The translations under genes were made by a program, and so were the position numbers. 64,000 bases of DNA, taken from Scheffersomyces stipitis CBS 6054 (Eukaryota > Ascomycota > Pichiomycetes > Serinales > Debaryomycetaceae). Within the stretch, counting starts at the first letter, position 1, and the number at the start of each line of letters is the position of its first letter. The stretch is taken from assembly GCF_000209165.1 (NCBI RefSeq), contig NC_009043.1, positions 1,550,001 to 1,614,000 on the forward strand. Reading direction: 5' to 3'. Positions 19,924 through 28,339 of this stretch are shown here, in pieces. Under the pieces are notes generated by a model. The model ran no database searches. It was not told the DNA's origin and worked only from the letters and a program-made list of their open reading frames with translations.

Positions 19924-21162
19924 TCAAAGACCCATGTTCTTGACAATTTGATCAATATCAGCCTTGATATTATACGAACAAACTTCTTCGATTGTAAGCC
20001 TGTTTTCATCTTTCAAATCAGCAGCTCCCGAAGACCAACCGATTCTTTCATTCAAGTTTTCTCTAGCTCTCAATGAAGCGGCTTGAATTTTGTTGGCTCT
20101 TGGTTGTCTAACAGATTGATACACTTTTAATCCATCTTGTGGGGAAAAATTAAACATTTTGCTGAAAATGTAACCAAAGGCAGCTGCATCTTCAAATGCC
20201 ATCACTGCACCTTGAGATTGATCTGGCATTTGAGGGTGGGCAGCGTCACCTAATAAGCCGACTTTTCCCTTGACCCAATATGGATACTGTTTGTGAACAT
20301 ATAGTCTCCATTGTTTGATATCAAACGCAATCTTGAATAGTTCCTTCAAGGCACCATCTAACTCTGGAAATGTGGCTAATAATTGCTCAGGAGTAGCTTC
20401 ATTGTTCCAACCATCTTCACGCAAGTCATTGATCTCAGCCGGATAGAAGCAGTAACATGAAACAATTTCACCATCTGAACATGGAGACAAAACAATCTTA
20501 TTTTTGTCGTTACCACCCCAAAATTCAATGGCTTCATTCTTTGAAAAATCCTTTAATCCCAACTTATGAACGTCTTCTGTCCTAAATAAGCATCTGTAAC
20601 AGCATGAGGTTGAAATCCCAAATTCTGGTATGACACCAATTTTCTCTCTTGTTGTAGATCTGATGCCATCTGCTGCAATAATCAAGTCAGCATATGCTTC
20701 TTTGCCGTTTTCAAAGACCATGTGCCCACTTTCATGGTTGACATCAATGACTTTATAATCAACTAACAACTTACATGGTGTACCCTCCCCCTTTTCTTGT
20801 GTTGCAGTATCCATCAAAACATTATGAATGTCTATTCTGTGAAAGTTATAGTATGGAGTTCCAAAAGCCTTCTCATAGTCTCCCAAGCTGTAAACACCCT
20901 CGATTTCGCCCGTCTTCCAATCGTGCCTGATTAAATCCTTCAAGATGATTGGTTTGGCGGCATCAAAGTCAATTCCCCATTCCTTCAAATGTTTACCACC
21001 ATTTGATGCGCACGATAATGAGGCACCAACTTCACCAGCAAAGTGATATCTTTCATAAACTGTAACAGTATGACCATTTCTTCTCATGGCAATGGCTGCA
21101 GCAAGACCACCTAATCCAGCACCTAATACTGCGACGTTTAATGGTTTCCATTCCTTTGTCAT
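19924..21162 (-). CDS. FAD-dependent monooxygenase, salicylate-hydroxylase-like
   Basis: 412 aa from the ATG at 21162; the frame extends upstream without another ATG. Group A flavoprotein hydroxylase signatures are all present: Rossmann GAGLGG at 14-19 with the FAD-ribose Glu (VYERYHF) at 37, the DG motif LIIAADGIRSTTR near 166, and the GD motif GLLGDAAHPQMPDQSQG near 302. This family uses NAD(P)H and O2 to hydroxylate, or hydroxylate with decarboxylation, aromatic rings; the P-D-Q-S-Q-G stretch after GD resembles salicylate and 6-hydroxynicotinate hydroxylases. No membrane or targeting segment is visible, so a cytosolic enzyme is likely. It lies 5' of the regulator and 3' of the MFS permease, all on the minus strand. 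The substrate is unknown. Confidence 0.88.
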   Translation of the reverse strand: MTKEWKPLNVAVLGAGLGGLAAAIAMRRNGHTVTVYERYHFAGEVGASLSCASNGGKHLKEWGIDFDAAKPIILKDLIRHDWKTGEIEGVYSLGDYEKAFGTPYYNFHRIDIHNVLMDTATQEKGEGTPCKLLVDYKVIDVNHESGHMVFENGKEAYADLIIAADGIRSTTREKIGVIPEFGISTSCCYRCLFRTEDVHKLGLKDFSKNEAIEFWGGNDKNKIVLSPCSDGEIVSCYCFYPAEINDLREDGWNNEATPEQLLATFPELDGALKELFKIAFDIKQWRLYVHKQYPYWVKGKVGLLGDAAHPQMPDQSQGAVMAFEDAAAFGYIFSKMFNFSPQDGLKVYQSVRQPRANKIQAASLRARENLNERIGWSSGAADLKDENRLTIEEVCSYNIKADIDQIVKNMGL

Positions 21163-21204
21163 TATTTCCAGTTGGTTTACAAATGGGTAAATATTATGGT
21201 GCAA

Positions 21205-21881
21205 TTAAAGTCTTAGGTTCAACCTTCAAAAAAGTTGATTAGAGACTGAATCCCCAAATATGCGATTACTTGTGGTTCCATTTTATATATTCCTGACTTG
21301 CAGCAATTTCACCAATTCGAGAAAAACACCAGATAATCGATTTGCCAGTAGTGCATTGATGAAATCAACTGGCTTGTAGAGTCGGATAACTCAAGGATTG
21401 ATAAGAAAGTGGATTAGATTCCCGCAAGCACAAAATCAACTGTCGCAAATTTAAAATGGCCGCCGCAAAACTTTTGATTAGCCTCCAGACGAAAAGGGAT
21501 TAAACGGAAATTTAAGACACTATCGCAAATGCCGAACTAAGATATCTAAAGCGACCTAAGGTGTGTATACTTTCCGATTCAACTTGACTGCATGTTGAAA
21601 TTTTTTGGAACCTCAATTTTCATCTTCGATAAGCTTTTTTGCATCTTCAAATTTATATTTCGCCAGATCTGAAACCAAAGAGAATTAATATTATGTACAT
21701 AAAAGTATTTAGAAAGGGTAAGTAAAAATCGAGATGGAAAATGAGGGCATAGCGGTCAGAAAAGTAAGCTAAGAAACAAATAAAACGATGTGATCTGAGA
21801 AAGCACTAACATTCTTATATAGCATATACAGAACTAATATTGTGTATGTAACGTCTATAAACCCAAAACTCTTTCAAGAAT
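21205..21881. other. Promoter of first FAD hydroxylase and 3' flank of permease
   Basis: TATATAAAA on the minus strand near 21280-21289 lies about 120 bp upstream of the hydroxylase ATG. Also present are CGGAAATTT (21505-21513), two copies of TCGCAAAT (21443-21450 and 21523-21530), and GGCCGCCGC near 21459. No gene is seen. Confidence 0.5.
21505..21513 (+). promoter_or_regulatory. CGGAAATTT, shared cluster-promoter element
   Basis: This 9-mer occurs exactly at 26563-26571 in the hydrolase/second-hydroxylase promoter. The right half of the regulator palindrome is CGGAAGTTT, one base different. Confidence 0.35.
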
Positions 21882-23414
21882 CTAATACTTGTATCTGAAG
21901 TGTCTGTTTTCAAAATCCGTCAAATTGGACCATGCGAGTTTCAATTCTTCATCTTCAGTCAAAGGTAATTCATCCTTCTGCTCTTCGTCTCTACTCTTGT
22001 TTCTGCGATAGTAGATGAAAGCTATAACCCATGTTATAATTATACTCAAGGCTTGAGTAACCAACAAGCAGATTTTGGCAGGGTAATAGTCTGGGGCATC
22101 CTTGTGTTGATAACTCTGAGGACCAACAATATTACCAATGGCAAAACCAAACATGATAAAAAGGTTCGCACCAATCTTCTTTGTATAACCAGAAAAGTTG
22201 GCTCCGACCCAACTATATATGATAGCCAAAGGGGCAACAATGAAATTAATAAGGTAGATACCAACCAACAAGCCAGCTTGATTGGACTTTGGCAAAAATG
22301 ACATCAAAGCACCACCAATGATAGCAGGAATAAGTAAAAGAGTATTGGCAATCCAGCGTGGAAATCCCTTCATAACGAAATATGTAGACACCAATGTTGA
22401 GAAAATGGATACAATACCAGATGGCATATTCAATAGAGCAGCTTCCCTTGATGTGAAACCAAACGAAATAATGTCTGTCGATGAAAAAGTTGAGATTGTA
22501 CTTGACGAAAATGAAACCGTGATAGCCAAAAGACATAATAACCAAGGTTGAATATCACACAACAATTCCCAAAATTGAGACTTGACTAAGCGTTTATTTT
22601 GAATACCAACTTTACTTTCCGTCAACTTCGTCAACAACACATACTTTTCCTTTGGCGTTAAAAATTTGCAGGATAATGGATTGTCTGGCAAAGTAAAATA
22701 TGCTGCTAAACCGGCGGCGATATTGAGCATACCAATGACAATAAACATTATTCTCCATCCACGAATGGAAGTATTAGAAACCAATTGGAATAGGTATGAG
22801 ATCAATCCACCAAATATTTGACCCAAACCCAAACCACAATACCAGATACCACTTCTAAACGAACCTTCATATGAAGTGTACCACATTGTTGTAATAAGTA
22901 ACAAACAGGGACTGATGGCAGCTTCTGCACAGCCGAGTAAAATACGTACAGTCAACATACCACCAAAGTTTGTTGGAGCAGCACAACATGCAGAAAAGAC
23001 ACCCCAAAGCAAGACATTTAAACCCAAAACCTTCGAAGGAGAAAATTTTTGCAAAAAGAAGCCTTGAACAGGTTCAAAGAAAAAGAATGCAACGAAGAAG
23101 AAAGTAGCCAAATATGAGAATTGGTTGTTGACCAAACCAATATCTTGTGACATACCCATAACGTTACTATAATTCAAAGCAACTTTGTCTAGAAACTGCA
23201 AGAAGTAGCATGTCAACATAATTCCCATAATACGATAATCAACCTTTCTGGTAACTGCCTCCGCTGAGACAGCTTCTTCTGGATTTTCGTCATCAAAATT
23301 CTTCAAAAATTCGTATACCAGTCGATCGTGTGTATCACAATTGCCGAAGTCTGTTGTCGATCCCACTTGGGTAACGCTAATAGCAGCCAACGAGCTTTTT
23401 TCAACTGAGCTCAT
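21882..23414 (-). CDS. MFS permease, anion:cation symporter (Dal5/Tna1/Thi73-like)
   Basis: 510 aa with about 60 polar N-terminal residues and twelve predicted membrane helices. Features of the fungal ACS group: DYRIMGIMLTCYFLQFLDKVALNYSNVMGM leading into TM1, the TM2-TM3 loop FLQKFSPSKVLGLN, and LLGCAEAAISPCLLLITTMWY around TM4. Characterised members carry organic anions such as allantoate, nicotinate, cysteine and related carboxylates with protons. Placed between two flavin hydroxylase genes and divergent from the SDR reductase (556 bp between starts), it probably imports the cluster substrate, most simply a carboxylate (inference). The C-terminal tail is charged and cytosolic. The substrate cannot be read from the sequence. 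Confidence 0.9.
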   Translation of the reverse strand: MSSVEKSSLAAISVTQVGSTTDFGNCDTHDRLVYEFLKNFDDENPEEAVSAEAVTRKVDYRIMGIMLTCYFLQFLDKVALNYSNVMGMSQDIGLVNNQFSYLATFFFVAFFFFEPVQGFFLQKFSPSKVLGLNVLLWGVFSACCAAPTNFGGMLTVRILLGCAEAAISPCLLLITTMWYTSYEGSFRSGIWYCGLGLGQIFGGLISYLFQLVSNTSIRGWRIMFIVIGMLNIAAGLAAYFTLPDNPLSCKFLTPKEKYVLLTKLTESKVGIQNKRLVKSQFWELLCDIQPWLLCLLAITVSFSSSTISTFSSTDIISFGFTSREAALLNMPSGIVSIFSTLVSTYFVMKGFPRWIANTLLLIPAIIGGALMSFLPKSNQAGLLVGIYLINFIVAPLAIIYSWVGANFSGYTKKIGANLFIMFGFAIGNIVGPQSYQHKDAPDYYPAKICLLVTQALSIIITWVIAFIYYRRNKSRDEEQKDELPLTEDEELKLAWSNLTDFENRHFRYKY

Positions 23415-23593
23415 GATTCTTTTTAGTTACGTTTCTTACTTATTATTAGCGGGACGTAGAGACGGTGATTGAAAATATATAATTTGCTCGATATCTGTTA
23501 GATGTAAAACGAATCGAGGCAGTAGAGAACGTAGATGAACATCGAAAAAGAAGGAATTTATATCTATATCTATATATATGATTTGGTAACAGA

Positions 23594-23668
23594 TGCCGAT
23601 ATCAGCAATATGGTTAAGGAAACCAACTTTAGATGATAGTCGTAATCTGCAGAAGATCGTTATCGGCA
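23594..23668. promoter_or_regulatory. Inverted CCGATA pair (TGCCGATA...TATCGGCA)
   Basis: Perfect 8-bp inverted repeat with 59 bp between the arms. A further CCGATA is at 26610-26615 in the other bidirectional promoter. Candidate zinc-cluster half-sites; no binding is shown. Confidence 0.35.
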
Positions 23669-23736
23669 CTTCAAATTTGCGCCCCACGGAGACTTTTCAG
23701 GAAGATGCGAAAATTCAGATTGCGGCATATTTTCGT

Positions 23737-23744
23737 TTCCGGAA
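23737..23744. promoter_or_regulatory. TTCCGGAA palindrome, related to cluster motif
   Basis: An 8-bp palindrome with CCG/CGG triplets back to back, the spacer-less version of TTCCGaCGGAA upstream of the regulator. Confidence 0.35.
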
Positions 23745-23970
23745 CTACAGTTGCTAGAACTTCATATTTCCCATTTGGCAATTGTTGGCTTCCAATTATT
23801 TGCTGAAACGACCTTAATTCCTTGAACGTATGGCTGTACATAAAGATGAAATTCAAATATATTGGGCATTTGTCTCATTTTTGAGAGCTTAATATCCCTT
23901 TTTGTTTTCTCTTAAAAGAGTTTGTATTGCGATTTTTCCAAAACTTCATTATTCATCTAGATTCATTAAA

Positions 23971-25020
23971 ATGACTGCTGAGCCAATTATTTACCCTGGG
24001 TCATTGATACTCGTTACTGGTTCAACTGGTTTCATTGGAGCACACTGTGTTAAACAATTATTGCAGGAAGGATATAAAGTTAGAGCCGCTTTAAGATCCA
24101 AGTCAAAAGCTGATAGATTGATGCGAAGCGTTGAAAGAAAGTATCAATTATCCTTATCGTTTGCTTTTATCAGTGATATCACAGACTTGAAATCAATGCA
24201 AAAAGCTGTTGTTGGTTGTGATGGTATTCTTCATTTGGCTTCACCATATACATATGCAGTTACCAACTTTGTTGATGAGTTGTTAACACCAGCAGTTAAG
24301 GGAACAACGACAGTTATGGAAGCTGCTATCAACGAACCAAAAGTCAAAAGAGTTGTCATTACTTCGTCTTTTGCTGCAGTTTTCGATGCTTCAAAAGGTA
24401 TGCAACCAGGGGTGGTATTGACAGAAAGAGATTTCTCTCCCTTATTATGGGATGATGGAGCTAATACCAGTGACGTTGCAGTTGCCTATCGAGCATCCAA
24501 AATTGTCGCTGAAAGAGCAGCTTGGGATTTCATCGAAGAAAAACATCCAAACTTTGATATTGCTGTTTTATGTCCACCTATGGTCTATGGCCCGTTGATG
24601 AATACTTTATTGCTAGATTCAATTGCATCTTTGAATTTTAGCAATCAAGGCATTTGGAAGATGTGTACTTCAAGTTCCTTGGATGAAGTTCCACCTACAA
24701 AGGGTCCTGTTTGGGTTGATGTTAGAGATTTAGCAAACGCCCATATTAAAGCCCTAATTACTCCTGGCGCTTCAAATCAAAGATTTATGGTTAGTGCTGG
24801 TGATTTCTGCAATCAAGAAATTGCAGATATACTTAGAGAGAAGTTACCAAAGAAGTTGGCTGATAATATTCCTATTGGTGAACCAGGTAGGAGAATTACC
24901 GGTTCTCACTTTACTACCGATTCAACGAAGGCCATCAAAGTTCTAGGTGTTCATTTTGGAAGATTTGAGGACGCTGTTTTAGATTTGGCTTTGCAACTTT
25001 TTGAGTATACTCAAACCTAA
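23971..25020 (+). CDS. NAD(P)H-dependent reductase, extended SDR (Gre2-like)
   Basis: 349 aa from the ATG at 23971; upstream in-frame codons lack an ATG. The Rossmann motif TGSTGFIG is at 16-23, a basic residue (R42 in ALRSKSK) suggests NADPH preference, SS at 132-133 and Y173-x3-K177 (YRASK) form the catalytic set. CPPMVYGP follows the active site as in the Gre2/dihydroflavonol-reductase/cinnamoyl-CoA-reductase group. Members reduce aldehydes and ketones such as methylglyoxal, isovaleraldehyde and aromatic aldehydes. It is divergent from the permease and faces the hydrolase tail-to-tail (274 bp between ends). In the cluster it probably handles a carbonyl intermediate. A-/T-ending codons dominate compared with, for example, SSY5. 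Confidence 0.9.
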   Translation: MTAEPIIYPGSLILVTGSTGFIGAHCVKQLLQEGYKVRAALRSKSKADRLMRSVERKYQLSLSFAFISDITDLKSMQKAVVGCDGILHLASPYTYAVTNFVDELLTPAVKGTTTVMEAAINEPKVKRVVITSSFAAVFDASKGMQPGVVLTERDFSPLLWDDGANTSDVAVAYRASKIVAERAAWDFIEEKHPNFDIAVLCPPMVYGPLMNTLLLDSIASLNFSNQGIWKMCTSSSLDEVPPTKGPVWVDVRDLANAHIKALITPGASNQRFMVSAGDFCNQEIADILREKLPKKLADNIPIGEPGRRITGSHFTTDSTKAIKVLGVHFGRFEDAVLDLALQLFEYTQT

Positions 25021-25294
25021 TATAAACATATTTTATGCACTTGAAGTATTTTTAACTAACTGTTGTTTCTTGTCGGCGACTATTATCTGTAATGCTTGAA
25101 CTTTACTTTTTAAACTTTTCAATATCAACTGTAAACTCTAAAAATATACACCGTCCATTTTTATGAAAATAATGTGAAGTAATTCTATTTCACGAAGTGT
25201 TTCGTTTGCATAACACATCTGGATTACACTTTCGGGTTATACAAGAGGAAATGTGTATGAATACATATGTCTATGTCTGAAGTAACTGTTGAAT

Positions 25295-26356
25295 TTACCA
25301 TCCTATAGTACCATGAGCCAATGCTAATTCTTTAGCAGTCAAGTCAATAAAAGAGCTAGCTTGCCACAAAGCAGCATCCATATGCATAAAGGGATGAGGT
25401 ACACCCTCAAATCTCTTGAACACAACCTCATTACCATTAGTAATTAACTTTTGAGCGTAGGCTTCACCTTCATCTCTCATTGGGTCACACCCTGCTGTAT
25501 AAATGACAGTTTTAGACAAACCTTTCCAGTTCGGCGCGGTCATGATACTCTTGAACCAGCCCATCTTTGCAACTTGAAGGTCGTACTCACCCTGATCTTT
25601 AGATAATGAGGACCATTTCAACGAATCGAACCATTTCAATCTTGCCCAATTCAATGTTGGAGCAAATTCACATTCTTGGGTTGAGAAGTATGGAGAGTCT
25701 GCAGCAGTTGCGTATGATTGGATATCATCAACTTGTGGTGTACCGGCACAAACCAATTTCAACTTGAGGCCAATGTCTCTGCATAAGTGATCAACTGCTA
25801 AACAGATATTACCTCCAGCACTAACGCCACCGATAGAAATACTATCTTTGTTGAATCCTAACTTTTCGGCATTTTGATGGACATATTTAGTAGCTTCGAA
25901 ACAGTCAGTCAAACCAGTGGGAAAAGCGTATTCTGGGATCAATCTATAATCAACATCAACAATGGCAATTCTTGCCTTAGCACAGTAATGTTTCAAAACA
26001 TGCGATTCAGTATCCAAATCCCCTAAACCCCAACCACCACCGTGGAAATCAATATGGACTGGTAATAATTCATCTTTCTTGCTATCATTCGGTCTATATA
26101 TCCTCAAGATTATTTCAGAACCATCTTCAGCTTTGAATGCAACATCTTTTATGTCCTTGATATCTGGTGCAGGAGCGGTACCATAAGAATAGATCTTTGA
26201 GTAGTTCTTCCTCAAGAGTGGAAGATCGATCTTACCATTTGGAGTATGAGCAACATGTTCATTGTATAAATCAACAAATACTGGATCCATCTTACCGAGC
26301 ATTGTCGGATGGATTGGATTGACAGCTTCATGGCCCGTTTCGAGTACTTTCGACAT
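25295..26356 (-). CDS. Alpha/beta hydrolase, hormone-sensitive-lipase-type esterase
   Basis: 353 aa. The oxyanion-hole motif HGGGW (105-109) and nucleophile elbow GVSAG (S179) identify the HSL/bacterial family IV group; D291 (GCDPMRDEG) and H321 (VPHPF) complete the triad. There is no signal peptide, so the enzyme is likely cytosolic. These enzymes cleave short-chain or aryl esters and lactones. A cap region (about 1-60) and an aromatic-rich insertion (about 220-275, many Trp/Phe) probably shape the acyl pocket. The gene is divergent from the second FAD hydroxylase with 469 bp of shared promoter and a minus-strand TATATAAG about 77 bp from its ATG. In context it may open an ester or lactone made by the hydroxylases (inference). 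Confidence 0.9.
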   Translation of the reverse strand: MSKVLETGHEAVNPIHPTMLGKMDPVFVDLYNEHVAHTPNGKIDLPLLRKNYSKIYSYGTAPAPDIKDIKDVAFKAEDGSEIILRIYRPNDSKKDELLPVHIDFHGGGWGLGDLDTESHVLKHYCAKARIAIVDVDYRLIPEYAFPTGLTDCFEATKYVHQNAEKLGFNKDSISIGGVSAGGNICLAVDHLCRDIGLKLKLVCAGTPQVDDIQSYATAADSPYFSTQECEFAPTLNWARLKWFDSLKWSSLSKDQGEYDLQVAKMGWFKSIMTAPNWKGLSKTVIYTAGCDPMRDEGEAYAQKLITNGNEVVFKRFEGVPHPFMHMDAALWQASSFIDLTAKELALAHGTIGW

Positions 26357-26825
26357 TTGTAGTTATGAGAATTGATAACTCCTTTTAAGATATAAAGTAA
26401 AATGGATAAACAAGTATTGCTTTCAATTGTCCTTATATACAAAAGTTGTGATTTCCAATCTTCATTACATGTTTGGCTTTCATGAATAGTAGTATGTAGT
26501 ATCGATTAAACGTCGCTCATTTTTCTAACCGTTGCGTATCTCTTATCTCAAAAAGTGGCCGTCGGAAATTTGTTTTTTCGCGATCTAAGATTTTCACTTT
26601 GACAGAAGCCCGATAAGGAAGCAGTTTGACGGTCTACATTTTGAAAAATGACAATCTATCACTATTATTTGAAAAAATGACAAATTCTGAGGAGATAAGA
26701 ATGGAAGGCTTCAACATCGTCCTCTTCTAAAGTACCAAAATAACTTATAAATACCTTTTTATTCTTCGTTTTGTCCATTCAGTCTTATCAGATCAGCAGA
26801 GAGAAATATATATCTATATACTAAA
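26357..26825. promoter_or_regulatory. Bidirectional hydrolase/hydroxylase promoter
   Basis: Contains TATAAATA at 26746-26753 (73 bp before the second hydroxylase ATG), a minus-strand TATATAAG near 26432-26439 for the hydrolase, CCGTCGGAAATTT at 26559-26571 and CCGATA at 26610-26615. Confidence 0.5.
26559..26571 (+). promoter_or_regulatory. CCGTCGGAAATTT, CCG-N-CGG site
   Basis: Same everted CCG-N-CGG core as the palindrome upstream of the regulator, and the same CGGAAATTT as at 21505-21513. It lies between the two divergent starts (about 200 bp from the hydrolase, 255 bp from the hydroxylase). Confidence 0.45.
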
Positions 26826-28043
26826 ATGACAGCATGGGACCAAGGTAAGATATTAATTTCAGGAGCAGGAGTTGTTGGTTTGTTGCTAGCACAATCATTA
26901 AAGAAACTAAACATTCCATACGAAATATTCGATAGAGATGAGTCAATAAGCGCTAGAGGTCAAGGTTGGGGTATCACAATTCATTGGGCATTGAACGATA
27001 TGTTGAGCATGCTACCAGAAGATTTAATCAAATCTGTGTACGATGCTCAAGTTTACGAAAATTTCCATGAGAATGACAATGGTAATTTCATTTATATCAA
27101 TGGCTCAAACGGTATCCCAGTTGTTAATATCCCACCTGCTCCAAGATTAAGGGTCAGAAGAGAAGAGTTAAGAGTAATCTTGTCAACTGGTATTGATGTC
27201 AATTGGGGTTGTCAGACCATTAACATTGAGACTGATGACGATGCAACTGATATCAACAAGAGAGTTACAGTCACATGTAAGAATGGCAAAGTATTTCAAG
27301 GTGGAATATTGATGGGTATCGAAGGTTCCAAATCGGTCACAAGATCAATTACAAATCCTACCAATCATGAATTGCAATACTTACCGATTAGATTTATTGG
27401 TGGTACCATTGAGTTATCGGAAGATGAATATAGGAAGATGGCAACAACTTTCAGTCCATTGTTGTTTCAGGGCACAATTCCACAAACTGAATCGTTCTTT
27501 TGGTATTCCCTCTTAGCAACACCAAAATACACTAAAAACGGAACTTACAAATCACAGATCATGATGTCATGGAAAAATAATCCGGATGAACCATTTGATA
27601 CACCAGAAGAAAAATATGCCCTGATTAAAATCCATTCAAAAGGATTAGACCCTCGATTACAATACATGATTGATTACTTGGACAAGAGCACCGGGTCTTT
27701 CATGGAGTTGCAATTGGCCGATTGGCCAATATGCGATTGGAACGATTTCAATAATAAGATCTTATTGATGGGTGATGCATGCCATGCGATGACGATGTAT
27801 AGGGGTGAAGCTTGCAATCATGGCATTGCTGATGTTAAACTATTCACAAACTTGTGTGAAAGCTTGTTGAATGGTAAAATAGATTGGAATGCGGTTGTTG
27901 GGAAGTATAAAACTTCGATAAAAGATAGATGTTCAGAAGCTGTTCTTCTATCGAGACAGGCTTGTATCGATGCTCATGATTGGAGCAAGATTTTTGTTGG
28001 TAGTCAGTCTCCGTTGCTAGCAATTAGAAAGAAGAATTTATGA
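26826..28043 (+). CDS. Second FAD-dependent monooxygenase
   Basis: 405 aa, group A flavin hydroxylase. Rossmann GAGVVG is at 13-18 with an acidic residue after beta-2 (IFDRDES), and the GD motif LLMGDACHAMT is at about 313-323. The middle DG motif reads MGIEGSKSVTR (163-173), with Glu for the usual Asp. The sequence differs strongly from the first FAD hydroxylase (for instance no P-D-Q-S-Q-G after GD), so they are distant paralogues likely acting on different steps. Its relatives are the fungal FAD-binding monooxygenases often found in secondary-metabolite and aromatic-degradation clusters. It starts 73 bp after a TATAAATA box, is divergent from the hydrolase, and forms the far end of the cluster; RTF1, a housekeeping gene, follows. 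Confidence 0.88.
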   Translation: MTAWDQGKILISGAGVVGLLLAQSLKKLNIPYEIFDRDESISARGQGWGITIHWALNDMLSMLPEDLIKSVYDAQVYENFHENDNGNFIYINGSNGIPVVNIPPAPRLRVRREELRVILSTGIDVNWGCQTINIETDDDATDINKRVTVTCKNGKVFQGGILMGIEGSKSVTRSITNPTNHELQYLPIRFIGGTIELSEDEYRKMATTFSPLLFQGTIPQTESFFWYSLLATPKYTKNGTYKSQIMMSWKNNPDEPFDTPEEKYALIKIHSKGLDPRLQYMIDYLDKSTGSFMELQLADWPICDWNDFNNKILLMGDACHAMTMYRGEACNHGIADVKLFTNLCESLLNGKIDWNAVVGKYKTSIKDRCSEAVLLSRQACIDAHDWSKIFVGSQSPLLAIRKKNL

Positions 28044-28339
28044 CTAGTGTTTATTAGATTTTTCCATTTTTTTTTTCAGTTCTGATATACATTAGTGAAA
28101 CTTAAATGTTTGTTTCAATTACTACAATATTCAAATGATATAGTGGCTTCTGAATAGACAGAACATCTTGATCTTCTGAAATTGAGTACAGTTCTTTCTA
28201 GCCAAGATTTGCACTCCTCTTAACAGAGCTCATTTCAATGTAAATTTTATGGGCACTTTGCAGGTACAGAAGATTAATGAAGATGAACTTCTTTATAACA
28301 CGGTAATATACATATACATCCAATTGCACACAATCGAAA

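Larger units (their letters stand above)
23415..23970. promoter_or_regulatory. Bidirectional permease/reductase promoter
   Basis: Shared control region of the MFS permease (minus) and SDR reductase (plus). It holds an inverted pair TGCCGATA (23594-23601) and TATCGGCA (23661-23668), and TTCCGGAA (23737-23744), plus an A/T-rich TATA-like run near 23476 for the permease. Confidence 0.5.
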
